Source: Curtobacterium sp. 458 | GTDB taxonomy: Bacteria > Actinomycetota > Actinomycetes > Actinomycetales > Microbacteriaceae | NCBI RefSeq assembly: GCF_030406605.1 | Contig: NZ_CP129104.1 | Location: 632,072 to 696,071 of the forward strand | Reading direction: 5' to 3' | Length of the DNA stretch: 64,000 nucleotides | In this document: in pieces, positions 25,149 to 33,472 of the stretch | Layout of the letters: every line of letters starts with the position of its first letter | Numbering within the stretch: position 1 is the first letter of the stretch | Notes under the pieces: model-generated | Databases searched by the model: none | Seen by the model: only the letters and a program-made list of their open reading frames with translations | Told to the model about the DNA's origin: nothing | Program-made: the position numbers and the translations under genes

Positions 25149-25909
25149 TGGAGCCGATCAGTCTCGAGCACCACGGCCGGACGCTCCGCGGCTGGCAGCT
25201 CGGCGCCGACGAGCCCGGGCGCCCGGCGGCGCTCCTCGTGCACGGGTTCGGCAGCACGGACACCGGCGGGCAGCAGCTCCTCGTCCAGACCGCACGACGG
25301 CTCGCCGACCACGGCGCTGCGGTCCGCTCGTACAGCCGACTCGGCCACGGAACGAGCGACGGCGACTTCGCGGACATCACCATCGGCGACGAGGTCGAGC
25401 AGGTCACGACCATGGTCCGGACGCTCGCCGCGGACGTCGACGGCCCCGTTCACGTCGTCGCGCACAGCCTCGGAGCCGTCGAGTCCGCCCTCGCCGCCGC
25501 ACGCGAGCCGGACCTCGTCGCGACACTGACCCTGTGGTCACCCGCCGGCGTGGTCGTCGACGACATCGCGAGCAAGGACGAGATCCAGGGACAGCCGCTG
25601 GCGCCGGCACGCGAGCAGGGCTTCTTCGACTTTGGTGGGATGGCGCTCGGTACGGCGTTCATCGACGAGGTGACCGCCGGGCTCGACGTGTACGCGGGGA
25701 TCGACCGCTACACCGGTCCGGCGGAGGTGTTCCACGGTACGGCGGACCAGATCGTGCCGCTGTCCTACGGCGAGCGCTACGGCGAGGTCCTGCCCGGGGC
25801 GGCGTTCACCCCGGTCGAGGGCGCCGATCACGGGTGGTCGTCCGTGCCGTTCCGGCGGCTCCTCCTCGACCGCCTGGTGGCGTCGACGGGACTCGCCGAC
25901 GTCGCCTGA
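25148..25909 (+). CDS. Alpha/beta hydrolase, cinnamoyl/feruloyl esterase-like
   Basis: 253 residues, cytoplasmic. The triad is S107 (AHSLGA), D200 (GTADQIV) and H228 (ADHGW). The SRLGHGTSDGDF stretch resembles the GHGxSDG motif of bacterial cinnamoyl esterases. The TGATG junction with padC shows translational coupling, so release of hydroxycinnamates from esters followed by decarboxylation is a reasonable pathway. The nucleophile motif AHSLG differs from the usual GHSQG, so the substrate is not certain. Confidence 0.82.
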   Translation: MEPISLEHHGRTLRGWQLGADEPGRPAALLVHGFGSTDTGGQQLLVQTARRLADHGAAVRSYSRLGHGTSDGDFADITIGDEVEQVTTMVRTLAADVDGPVHVVAHSLGAVESALAAAREPDLVATLTLWSPAGVVVDDIASKDEIQGQPLAPAREQGFFDFGGMALGTAFIDEVTAGLDVYAGIDRYTGPAEVFHGTADQIVPLSYGERYGEVLPGAAFTPVEGADHGWSSVPFRRLLLDRLVASTGLADVA

Positions 25910-25912
25910 CGG

Positions 25913-26002
25913 CTCCTGCACTGCCTGGAGGCACGACTCGGGTCTCCACAGCGGGGTACGTCCGGCTGATGGTCGCCACCACCGCCGGGGCAGGCTGGGC
26001 CC
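25913..26002 (+). promoter_or_regulatory. Bipartite motif plus leaderless promoter for the GH15 gene
   Basis: CCTGCA (25915-25920), 23 nt, CTCCACAG (25944-25951), 39 nt, CAGGCT (25991-25996), 6 nt, then ATG 26003. The same order and spacing occurs before 32009 and before the SDR gene at 38561. Confidence 0.55.
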
Positions 26003-27871
26003 ATGAGCGAGCGGACCCGGGACACCCCTGATGCGACCGAGAACGAGGAACGCACCGACGGGTACGTGCCCCTGCGGTCCTACGGCGCCGTCGGTGACGG
26101 GCGCACGGTGGCCCTCATCGCGCTCGACGGTCGGATCGACTGGCTCCCGATCCCGTCGATGGACTCACCGCCGGTGTTCGCGAGCATCCTCGACGCCGAG
26201 CACGGCGGGCACGTCGCACTCCGGCCGGTCGGCGACGCCGAGGTCTCCCGCGAGTACCTGCCGGGCACGAACGTCCTCGTCACGACGTGGACCACGCCCT
26301 CCGGGCAGGTCACGGTGTCCGACGCGATGGTCACCGGTGTCGCCGGTCGGCTGCCGTGGGCCGAAGTCGCCCGGTGTGTCCAGGGCGTCCGCGGGTCGGT
26401 CGAGCTCGAGTGGGCCGTGGTGCCCGGCACGCTGCTGGGCACCACTGAGCCGAAGCGGCTCGACACCGCGAACGGCGCCGTGATCGGCGTCGACGGCATC
26501 ACGATCGCGATCGTCGAGCAGGGCTTCGAGCCGGTGCACGACGACGGGCCGCGCTTCTCCGGCCGGTTCACCGCGACCGAGGGCTCGAAGCACATCCTCA
26601 CGATCGTCGGCACCCACGACGAGCCGATCTTCATGCCGAAGCCCGAGGCGGCCCTCGCCGCGATGGACCGCACGATCGACAACTGGGCGACCTGGTCCGA
26701 GGCCTTCCACTACGACGGGCCGTGGGCTGACGCCGTGCAGCGGAGCGCCCTCGCCCTCAAGCTGCTCATCTACTCCCCCACGGGGGCGATCGCGGCGGCG
26801 CCGACCACGAGCCTCCCGGAGGACCGCACCGGCGGGAAGAACTGGGACTACCGCTTCGCCTGGGTCCGCGACCTGTCGTACACGGTGCACGCCCTCACCC
26901 GCTTCGGGCTGCGCGAGGAGACGCACGCGGCGGTGTCCTGGGTGATGCGGACCATCGCCGAGCACGACTCGTCGATGCCGATCTTCTACGAGCTCGACGG
27001 GTCGAAGAGCGACGGCGTCGAGGACCGCGACGTGCCGGGGTGGCAGGGCATCGGGCCGGTGACGATCGGCAACCGCGCCGGCGACCAGCTCCAGCTCGGC
27101 GTCTGGGGCGACGTCTTCGAGATCCTGCGGCAGTACGTCCGCGCCGGGAACGTGCTCGACCGCAAGACCGCCGCCGTCCTCGAACGGCTCGCGGACGACG
27201 CGTGCCACCGGTGGGAGGAAGCCGACTCCGGCATGTGGGAGCTGCAGGACACGCAGCACTACGTCACGAGCAAGATCGGCTGCTGGCAGGCCCTCGACGC
27301 CGCTGCCGAGCTGCACGACGCGGGCATGATCGACGGCCCGCGGGACAAGTGGGTCGAGAACCGCGAGCTCATCGAGCAGTGGGTGGCCGAGCACGGCTGG
27401 GACGAGGAACGCGGGTACTACGTGATGTACCCGGGCTCGGACAAGCTCGACACCTCGATCCTGCTGCACGCGATGAGCGCCTTCGACCGCGGTCCGCGCA
27501 TGGCGTCCACGATCCGCGCGATCGAGGAGCAGCTGCAGCGCGGTCCGCTCGTCTACCGGTACTCGGGCATGGAGCAGGAGGAGTCGCCGTTCGTCGCGTG
27601 CTCGTTCTGGCTCGCTGCCGCGATGGCGTGCACCGGGCGGGTGGACGACGCGGCCGGGCTCATGGACGCGATGGTCGCGCAGGCGAACGACGTCGGGTTG
27701 TACAGCGAGATGATCAGCGAGGACGGCTCCTTCATGGGGAACCTGCCGCAGGGGCTCTCGCACCTCGCACTGATCCAGGCCGCGCTCACCATCGAGGAGG
27801 TCCGTGCCGAGACGGCTGACAGCGACTCGGCGGACGGGGACGACACTGGCGGGTCCGACCGCACAGCGTGA
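26003..27871 (+). CDS. GH15-family glucoamylase/trehalase-type glycoside hydrolase
   Basis: 622 residues. The N-terminal beta domain (YGAVGDGRTVALIALDGRID, then SPPVFASILD) and C-terminal (alpha/alpha)6 barrel (KNWDYRFAWVRDLSYTVHAL) match bacterial GH15 proteins. Members hydrolyse starch-type oligosaccharides or trehalose. There is no signal peptide, so the substrate is intracellular. The acidic C-terminal tail is Asp/Ser-rich. It is followed after 13 nt by a DUF1992 gene. It has a motif-bearing leaderless promoter. Confidence 0.92.
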   Translation: MSERTRDTPDATENEERTDGYVPLRSYGAVGDGRTVALIALDGRIDWLPIPSMDSPPVFASILDAEHGGHVALRPVGDAEVSREYLPGTNVLVTTWTTPSGQVTVSDAMVTGVAGRLPWAEVARCVQGVRGSVELEWAVVPGTLLGTTEPKRLDTANGAVIGVDGITIAIVEQGFEPVHDDGPRFSGRFTATEGSKHILTIVGTHDEPIFMPKPEAALAAMDRTIDNWATWSEAFHYDGPWADAVQRSALALKLLIYSPTGAIAAAPTTSLPEDRTGGKNWDYRFAWVRDLSYTVHALTRFGLREETHAAVSWVMRTIAEHDSSMPIFYELDGSKSDGVEDRDVPGWQGIGPVTIGNRAGDQLQLGVWGDVFEILRQYVRAGNVLDRKTAAVLERLADDACHRWEEADSGMWELQDTQHYVTSKIGCWQALDAAAELHDAGMIDGPRDKWVENRELIEQWVAEHGWDEERGYYVMYPGSDKLDTSILLHAMSAFDRGPRMASTIRAIEEQLQRGPLVYRYSGMEQEESPFVACSFWLAAAMACTGRVDDAAGLMDAMVAQANDVGLYSEMISEDGSFMGNLPQGLSHLALIQAALTIEEVRAETADSDSADGDDTGGSDRTA

Positions 27872-27884
27872 TCATGGAGGGGTC

Positions 27885-28487
27885 ATGAACGACGTCGACG
27901 CACGCATGGACCGACTCCGACGCGCCGCTCGCTACCGGTACGAGCGGCTCGTGGAGAGCGAGATCGAGCGCGGGTCCCTCGACCCGGACGAGGTCCGTGA
28001 GGAGCGACGGCTGCTGCAGGCGAAGGACGTCGGGCAGCACGCCCGGGCCCTCATCGAGGAGGCCGAGCGCCGCGGCGTGTTCGAGGGCAACCCGTACCAC
28101 GGCAAGCCGCTCCCCTCGAACGACGGCCGCCACGACCCCGACTGGTGGATCCGCTCGAAGATCGAGCGGGAACAGATCAGCGGGATCGCGCCGCCGGCGT
28201 TCGCGCTCCGGAAGGAGGACGCCGAGCTCGACGACCAGCTCGACGCGCTCTCGACGGAGGGCGATGTCCGCGACGTCCTCGAGGACTTCAACGCCCGGGT
28301 CAAGGAAGCTCGACGGCAGCTGCTCGGCGGCCCGCCCGTGGTGACACCGCTCCGCGACGTCGATGCAGCGGTGTCGGCGTGGCACGCCCGTCGGGAGGCT
28401 CGAGCCGCGTCCGACGCGGCCGCGGCGGCCGCACGGGCTGCGGCGTCCGACACCCGGCAACCTCGTTGGTGGCGCCGTCGTCGCTGA
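27885..28487 (+). CDS. DUF1992 (DnaJ homologue subfamily C28-type) protein
   Basis: 200 residues. The DUF1992 core at about 20-90 includes GVFEGNPYHGKPLP and DPDWWIRSKIERE. The C-terminus is Ala-rich and ends in a WWRRRR cluster. Despite the family name no J domain HPD is present. GGAGGGG precedes ATG 27885. It is cotranscribed with the GH15 gene. Function is unknown. Confidence 0.88.
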   Translation: MNDVDARMDRLRRAARYRYERLVESEIERGSLDPDEVREERRLLQAKDVGQHARALIEEAERRGVFEGNPYHGKPLPSNDGRHDPDWWIRSKIEREQISGIAPPAFALRKEDAELDDQLDALSTEGDVRDVLEDFNARVKEARRQLLGGPPVVTPLRDVDAAVSAWHARREARAASDAAAAAARAAASDTRQPRWWRRRR

Positions 28488-28520
28488 GGTGATCTGCGCC
28501 TCCAGGCCGGCCCACACGCA

Positions 28521-28556
28521 CGAGAGCGCCGTCCCCTGTCGGGGACGACGCTCTCG
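28521..28556. terminator. Bidirectional hairpin terminator
   Basis: The stem CGAGAGCG (28521-28528) with 28549-28556, a 2x2 internal mismatch, then a 6-bp GTCCCC stem (28531-28536 with 28541-28546) and loop TGTC. It lies between the stops of the DUF1992 gene and the convergent secreted protein. A half copy of the palindrome family lies just upstream (28496-28510). Confidence 0.85.
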
Positions 28557-28571
28557 GAGTCGTTCCGGGTG

Positions 28572-29252
28572 TTACTTGATCTTGGCGGTGATGGTCGCGG
28601 TGCCCACGAGCAGGCCACGCTTGACGGCGTCGGTGCCGAACGTCTTGTTCAGCAGACCCGCGGCGTCCTCGGAGACGTGGACCGTGGTGCCGGTCAGGAT
28701 CGCGTTGTCGCCCTCGAGCTGCAGCGGCTTGAGGGTGCCGCCCCAGAGCTCGAACAGGTACGCGTTCGCCGCGGCGACCTTGCCGTTGACCAGCACGTCA
28801 CCGTAGAGCTTGGACGACCCCGGGTTCACCACGAAGTTCTCCAGCGTCACCGTCGTGTCACCGGCCTTGAGCGTCAGCCCCGAGTCGTCGTGGTTGAGCA
28901 GCCCCTGCACGTACGGACGGTACGAGCCGTCCGGGTTCCAGTACGTCACCGAACCGGCCGTGATCGGGAACGACACCGACCCGTCCTCGAGCTTGGCGTT
29001 GCCCGACACCCCAGGGGTGAGCTTCAGCGCGGTCAGCGCGTCGGTGAAGCCCGAGTCGAGCTTCACCGCCGTGGAGCCGCCGAGGACCTCGGGCACCGAC
29101 GCGACCGGCGCCGGGATCTTCGACGAGCTGGAGGAGACGGTGTGGATCGCGGGCGTCGACGCGTTCGCGGCGCCGACACCGAACGCGGCGCCACCGAGGA
29201 CGAGCGCGCCGGTCGTGGCGAGGGTGATCGAGGTCTTCAGGCTCTTGCGCAT
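28572..29252 (-). CDS. Secreted protein of unknown function
   Basis: 226 residues. A signal peptide (residues 1-31, cleavage near GAANAS) leads to a single all-beta domain of about 175 residues with many Gly/Thr/Val strands (FPITAGSVTYW, YVQGLLNHDDSGL, TVTLENFVVNPGSSKLYGDV). There are no cysteines and no anchor, so it is released to the medium. I recall similar secreted proteins in actinobacteria but no established role. A ribosome site AAAGGAAG lies upstream of ATG 29252. Confidence 0.8.
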   Translation of the reverse strand: MRKSLKTSITLATTGALVLGGAAFGVGAANASTPAIHTVSSSSSKIPAPVASVPEVLGGSTAVKLDSGFTDALTALKLTPGVSGNAKLEDGSVSFPITAGSVTYWNPDGSYRPYVQGLLNHDDSGLTLKAGDTTVTLENFVVNPGSSKLYGDVLVNGKVAAANAYLFELWGGTLKPLQLEGDNAILTGTTVHVSEDAAGLLNKTFGTDAVKRGLLVGTATITAKIK

Positions 29253-29450
29253 GATGATGCTTCCTTTGCTGTGTCGGTGCTCCGGCCGGTGGCCCTGCCT
29301 CCCTCACTGTGCGGGAGACGTGTACCGGCCGTACGTGACCGGGGAGCTTCTTGGGCGTTTCGCCCTGGTGACTTGCATTCGGCACCCCTCGCCGAACGGT
29401 TTGGCCGGTTTGCTGGAAAATCTCCACCCGCCCCTCCGTACCGTGGGCGC
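29253..29450. promoter_or_regulatory. Divergent promoter region, secreted protein / phosphoketolase
   Basis: 198 bp without a gene. It holds a GGGCG/CGCCC hairpin at 29353-29365, a TTCGGC/GCCGAA hairpin at 29378-29396, and TACCGT 6 nt before the phosphoketolase ATG, suggesting a leaderless start. No known riboswitch could be recognised. Confidence 0.5.
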
Positions 29451-31832
29451 ATGTCCCCTGCACCCATCGCGACCACCGACCGCATCCGGGCGATCGACGC
29501 CTGGTGGCGCGCCGCGAACTACCTCACCGCCGGGCAGATCCACCTGCTCGACAACCCGCTCCTCACCCGGCCGATCGAGCCGGACGACATCAAGCCGCGC
29601 CTGCTCGGACACTGGGGGACCTCGCCGGCGCTCAACCTCGTCTACGCGCACTGCAACGCGCTCATCGCCGAGACGGACCGCCAGCTGCTGTACGTCTGCG
29701 GGCCGGGGCACGGCGGCCCGGCGATGAACGCGAACGCGTGGCTCGACGGCACGTGGAGCGAGCTCTACCCGGACATCACGCCGGACACCGACGGGCTCCA
29801 GCGGTTCTTCCGGCAGTTCTCGTTCCCCGGCGGCATCCCGTCGCACGCCGCGCCGGAGACCCCCGGTTCGATCAACGAGGGCGGTGAGCTCGGGTACTCC
29901 CTCGCCCACGCCTACGGTGCGGCGCTCGACAACCCGGACCTCGTCGTCGCGTGCGTGGTCGGCGACGGCGAGGCCGAGACCGGGCCGCTCGCCGCGTCCT
30001 GGCAGGCGCACACGTTCCTCGACCCGGTGTCCGACGGCGCCGTCCTGCCGATCCTCAACCTCAACGGGTGGAAGATCGCGAACCCGACCGTCCTCGCCCG
30101 CATCCCCGGGGAGGACCTCGACGCGTACTTCCGCGGGCTCGGCTACGAGCCGATCACGGTCGACTCCTCCCGGGTCGACCACGACCCGTTCGCCGTGCAC
30201 GCCCTGCTCGACGCCGCACTCCGGCGGGCGCTCGCCCGCATCGACGACGTCCAGGCAGCCGCTCGTGCGCAGGCGGAACGGGCCGCGGCCGGACAGCCCG
30301 CGGGTGCTGCCGACCTCCGCCCGCGGTGGCCGATGATCGTCCTCCGCACCCCGAAGGGCTGGACGGGGCCGAACGAGGGCACCTTCCACTCGCACCAGAT
30401 CCCGCTGCCCGACGTGCGGACGAACGACGAGGACCGCGGCCGGCTCGAGGAGTGGATGCGCTCCTACCGCCCGGAGGAGCTGTTCGACGAGCACGGCCGG
30501 CCGATCGGCATCCTCGGATCCATCCGTCCCGAGGGCGACCTCCGCATGAGCGCGACCCCGTTCGCGAACGGCGGCCGGATCCGGACCGCGCTCGACCTCC
30601 CCGCGATCGCCGACCACGGCGTCCCCGCCGGTGAGCCCGCCTCGGCGACCGGCACCCTCGGCCCGTGGCTCGCCGCCCTGGTCGAGCGGAACGGATCGGA
30701 CTTCCGCCTGTTCGGCCCCGACGAGACGATCTCGAACAAGCTCGACGCGGTGTTCGAGGTCACGAACCGGGTCTGGCGAGCGGACCGGGCGCCCGGCGAC
30801 GAACACCTCTCGGCGCGCGGCCGCGTCATCGAGGTCCTGTCCGAGCACGTCCTCGAGGGCATGCTCGAGGGCTACGTCCTGACCGGTCGGCACGGCATCC
30901 TCAACACGTACGAGGCGTTCGCGCACATCATCGACTCGATGGTCGGGCAGTACGCGAAGTGGCTCGAGTCCTCCGCGGACCTCGACTGGCGCATGCCGGT
31001 GTCGAACCTCACGATCCTGCTCTCGTCGCACGTCTGGCGACAGGACCACAACGGCTTCTCGCACCAGGACCCCGGGTTCCTCGACGTCGTCGCGTCGAAG
31101 CAGCAGGACCTCGTACGGATCAAGCTCCCCGCCGACGCGAACACCCTGCTGGCCGTCACGGCCCACGCGCTCGAGACCACGAACCGCATCGAGGTCATCG
31201 TGGCCGGGAAGCACCCGGAGCCGGTGTTCCTGTCGCTCGAGGACGCCGTCGCACACGCCGAGGCAGGACTCGGCGTGTGGGAGTGGGCCGGCACCGAGAC
31301 CTCGGTCGGCCGGGCGGACGTCGTGCTCGTCGGGGCCGGCGACGTCCCCACGGTCGAGACGCTGGCGGCCGCCGCGATCATCCGCGAGCACGCACCCTCG
31401 GTCGGCGTGCGGGTCGTGAACGTCGTCGACCTGCTGTCGATCGGCGACCCGCGCAAGCACGAACACCCGGTCTCCGACGAGCGGTACGACGAGGTGTTCC
31501 TCCCCGGGACGCCGGCCGTCTTCGCGTTCCACGGGTACCCGGCACTCGTGCACCAGCTCACGTACCGCCGACACGGGCACGACGACCTCCACGTGCACGG
31601 TTTCCAGGAGCAGGGCACCACCACCACGCCGTTCGACATGCTCGTGCGGAACGACATGGACCGCTTCGCGTTGGCGCACGACGCACTCACCCGGGTCGAC
31701 GCGTCGGTGCACGCCGAGCTGCTCGACCGCCTCAGTGCAGCTCGTGACGCGGCGCGGGAGTACGCCTACACGCGCGGTGAGGACCACCCGTCGGTCGCGG
31801 GGTGGGAGTTCGCCGGCTGGCCGCAGGACTGA
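29451..31832 (+). CDS. xfp: Xylulose-5-phosphate/fructose-6-phosphate phosphoketolase
   Basis: 793 residues, the usual length. This thiamine diphosphate enzyme cleaves xylulose-5-P or fructose-6-P with phosphate to acetyl phosphate. Both family signatures are visible: EGGELGYSLAHAYGA near residues 143-157 and GDGEAETGP near 175-183 for TPP/Mg binding. QDHNGFSHQDPGFLD lies near 535. It gives a bypass of lower glycolysis. The ATG at 29451 was chosen from homologue length; the frame is open for 294 codons upstream. It is transcribed alone. Confidence 0.95.
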   Translation: MSPAPIATTDRIRAIDAWWRAANYLTAGQIHLLDNPLLTRPIEPDDIKPRLLGHWGTSPALNLVYAHCNALIAETDRQLLYVCGPGHGGPAMNANAWLDGTWSELYPDITPDTDGLQRFFRQFSFPGGIPSHAAPETPGSINEGGELGYSLAHAYGAALDNPDLVVACVVGDGEAETGPLAASWQAHTFLDPVSDGAVLPILNLNGWKIANPTVLARIPGEDLDAYFRGLGYEPITVDSSRVDHDPFAVHALLDAALRRALARIDDVQAAARAQAERAAAGQPAGAADLRPRWPMIVLRTPKGWTGPNEGTFHSHQIPLPDVRTNDEDRGRLEEWMRSYRPEELFDEHGRPIGILGSIRPEGDLRMSATPFANGGRIRTALDLPAIADHGVPAGEPASATGTLGPWLAALVERNGSDFRLFGPDETISNKLDAVFEVTNRVWRADRAPGDEHLSARGRVIEVLSEHVLEGMLEGYVLTGRHGILNTYEAFAHIIDSMVGQYAKWLESSADLDWRMPVSNLTILLSSHVWRQDHNGFSHQDPGFLDVVASKQQDLVRIKLPADANTLLAVTAHALETTNRIEVIVAGKHPEPVFLSLEDAVAHAEAGLGVWEWAGTETSVGRADVVLVGAGDVPTVETLAAAAIIREHAPSVGVRVVNVVDLLSIGDPRKHEHPVSDERYDEVFLPGTPAVFAFHGYPALVHQLTYRRHGHDDLHVHGFQEQGTTTTPFDMLVRNDMDRFALAHDALTRVDASVHAELLDRLSAARDAAREYAYTRGEDHPSVAGWEFAGWPQD

Positions 31833-31884
31833 GCGGCCGGACCGAGCGGCAGGACTGAGCCGCAGGTCCGCAGGTCCGCAGGCC
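31823..31884 (+). repeat. Direct repeats over the phosphoketolase stop codon
   Basis: GCAGGACTGAGC occurs at 31823-31834 (covering the TGA stop at 31830-31832) and again at 31849-31860. An 8-bp unit CCGCAGGT-like then repeats three times (31860-31883). This looks like local slippage duplication from the gene end. Confidence 0.7.
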
Positions 31885-31894
31885 CGCGCGGTCT

Positions 31895-31911
31895 GGCGCG
31901 GCGCCCGCGCC
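31895..31911 (+). terminator. Hairpin after phosphoketolase
   Basis: GGCGCGG (31895-31901) pairs with CCGCGCC (31905-31911) around a 3-nt loop, 62 nt after the stop. Confidence 0.6.
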
Positions 31912-31920
31912 GGACGCGTC

Positions 31921-32008
31921 TCCTGCACCGACCTGGAGGCTCGGATCCCCCTCCACAGGACCGGTCACGCCCGTCGCGTGGCCGGTCCTGGGCCGCCAGG
32001 CTCAGGAC
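31921..32008 (+). promoter_or_regulatory. Bipartite motif plus leaderless promoter for the orphan gene pair
   Basis: CCTGCA (31922-31927), 23 nt, CTCCACAG (31951-31958), 38 nt, CAGGCT (31997-32002), 6 nt, ATG 32009. It has the same layout as 25913-26002. Confidence 0.55.
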
Positions 32009-32341
32009 ATGGACGTGGGGTGGACGAGCGCAGCGGTGGCGGTGATCGGCGCCGTGGTGGCGGTGGCGAGCCTGGTGGTCACGATCGTCGAAGGGGTACG
32101 GGCAAGGCGACATACGAAGTACTTGGCCCACCACGATCACTGGTGGCAGCGTTGGTCGTGGATCGCCGAGCGGGCGCTCTCGAACGCCGAGTGCGACCAC
32201 GACGCCGCAGCGTTGATGGCTCGGGCGGTCCTGAGTCGTTCGTGGTCGACACCGGACGACGACTGGATGGAACGAGCCTTGGACATGCACGAGTACCAAG
32301 CGACTCGGCGACGACGGAGAGAGGCACGACGTGATCACTGA
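32009..32341 (+). CDS. Orphan single-pass membrane protein
   Basis: 110 residues: one membrane helix (about 7-28), a basic stretch (RARRHTKYLAHH), then a cytoplasmic Trp-rich helical part (DHWWQRWSWIAERAL) and a basic C-terminus. Codons such as CAT, TTG, CGA and AGA are more frequent than in neighbours, hinting at acquired DNA. It overlaps the next small gene. No family is recognised. Confidence 0.6.
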   Translation: MDVGWTSAAVAVIGAVVAVASLVVTIVEGVRARRHTKYLAHHDHWWQRWSWIAERALSNAECDHDAAALMARAVLSRSWSTPDDDWMERALDMHEYQATRRRRREARRDH

Positions 32342-32546
32342 CATGGAAGACGAACGCTTCTTCGAGATCCTCGCGCGCTTGGAACGCAGCACCAGCAGGT
32401 TGTTGCAGGATCCGCACTACGGACCGATCATCCGATCGGACGGCTCCCTCGCTGAACTCGAGGAGATGCGCATCGAGCGCCGCGAGCGCGAGGAACGCGC
32501 CCGCGCCCGGAAGCTCCGCACCGAGGCCTCCTTCGCCGAAGGCTGA
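32331..32546 (+). CDS. Orphan small charged protein
   Basis: 71 residues from GTG 32331 (GAGAGG 8 nt upstream) or 67 from ATG 32343. The C-terminal half is a long charged helix rich in Glu and Arg (RIERREREERARARKLR), probably a coiled coil. It overlaps the preceding membrane-protein gene by 11 nt. The pair may form a complex; no family is recognised. Confidence 0.6.
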   Translation: MITDMEDERFFEILARLERSTSRLLQDPHYGPIIRSDGSLAELEEMRIERREREERARARKLRTEASFAEG

Positions 32547-32603
32547 GCAGGCAGGCCGGAGCACGCCGGGCCGTGCCGAGCAGCGCCGTGCCAGGGTGGA
32601 CGG

Positions 32604-33287
32604 GTGAGCGACCTCGTCATCCCGGCCCCGCCGCAACCGACCGTCCCGACGACCACGGGTGGCCGGTTCCCCGTCCGGCGGGTCTTCTGCGTCGGCCGGA
32701 ACTACGCCGCGCACGCCCGGGAGATGGGCCACGACCCGGACCGTGAGCCGCCGTTCTTCTTCACAAAGCCCGCGGACGCCGTCGTCGGTGACGGTGCCGA
32801 CACCCCGTACCCGCCGCTGACCGCGCAGCTCGAACACGAGGTCGAACTCGTGGTCGCGATCGGCGCCGCCGCGGTGGACGTCCCGGTGGCCGACGCGCTG
32901 GGCGTCGTCTGGGGCTACGGCGTCGGGCTCGACCTCACCCGCCGCGACCTCCAGGCCGAGGCGAAGCGGCTCGGCCGCCCGTGGGACGCTGCGAAGGGGT
33001 TCGACGCGTCTGCCACGGTCGGCGTCCTCGTCCCCGCCACCGGGGTGGACCCGACACAGGGGACCGTGGAGCTGACGGTGAACGGCACCCTCCGGCAGGC
33101 CGGCGACCTCGCCGACCAGATCTGGTCGGTCGCCGAGACGATCGCAGAACTGTCCCGCTCGGTCCGGCTCGCTCCCGGCGACCTCCTCATGACCGGCACG
33201 CCGGACGGCGTGGGTCCGCTCGTCCGGGGCGACGAGGTCGAGGGGCGCATCGCGGGCGTCGGGTCGGTCCGCACCGTCATCGTCTGA
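32604..33287 (+). CDS. Fumarylacetoacetate hydrolase-fold enzyme
   Basis: 227 residues. The metal-binding acids are seen as Glu-x-Glu in HEVELVVAIG and Asp in GLDLTRRDLQ; FCVGRNYAAHA is the typical N-terminal motif. Members hydrolyse or decarboxylate 2-oxo acids such as acylpyruvates. The GTG start at 32604 follows CAGGGT by 6 nt. The next gene is a TIM-barrel isomerase on the same strand. Confidence 0.92.
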   Translation: MSDLVIPAPPQPTVPTTTGGRFPVRRVFCVGRNYAAHAREMGHDPDREPPFFFTKPADAVVGDGADTPYPPLTAQLEHEVELVVAIGAAAVDVPVADALGVVWGYGVGLDLTRRDLQAEAKRLGRPWDAAKGFDASATVGVLVPATGVDPTQGTVELTVNGTLRQAGDLADQIWSVAETIAELSRSVRLAPGDLLMTGTPDGVGPLVRGDEVEGRIAGVGSVRTVIV

Positions 33288-33362
33288 GCGAGCCGCGACG
33301 CCCCTCCACACTCGGGGTTCCGCCGCGTTTCGCGCACGTGTCGACGGACTGGGAGCGCTCGC

Positions 33363-33393
33363 AGGTCTGCAGCGTAGACCTCATGTGACGTCA
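33363..33393. promoter_or_regulatory. Two adjacent dyads upstream of the isomerase gene
   Basis: AGGTCT (33363-33368) and AGACCT (33376-33381) form an inverted repeat with 7 nt between. TGACGTCA (33386-33393) is a perfect palindrome. Both are plausible operators 80-110 nt ahead of GTG 33473. Confidence 0.45.
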
Positions 33394-33472
33394 GGGGTCA
33401 GCGACGTCGCAACATCACGGACAGGGCCGGGTGCCGGGGAGCAGCGGGCCGTCCGGAACCGGAGGTGCCGCC

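Noticed and set aside
25944..25951. DnaA box suggested by TCCACA
   Set aside because: The preceding bases do not fit TTRTCCACA and the copies are single, at fixed distance from start codons, not clustered.
28569..29450. 294-codon upstream extension of the phosphoketolase frame
   Set aside because: It runs antisense to the secreted-protein gene, and the normal family length starts at ATG 29451.
29253..29450. Riboswitch (c-di-AMP or other) upstream of the secreted protein or phosphoketolase
   Set aside because: Hairpins exist, but no conserved core of a known class could be matched.
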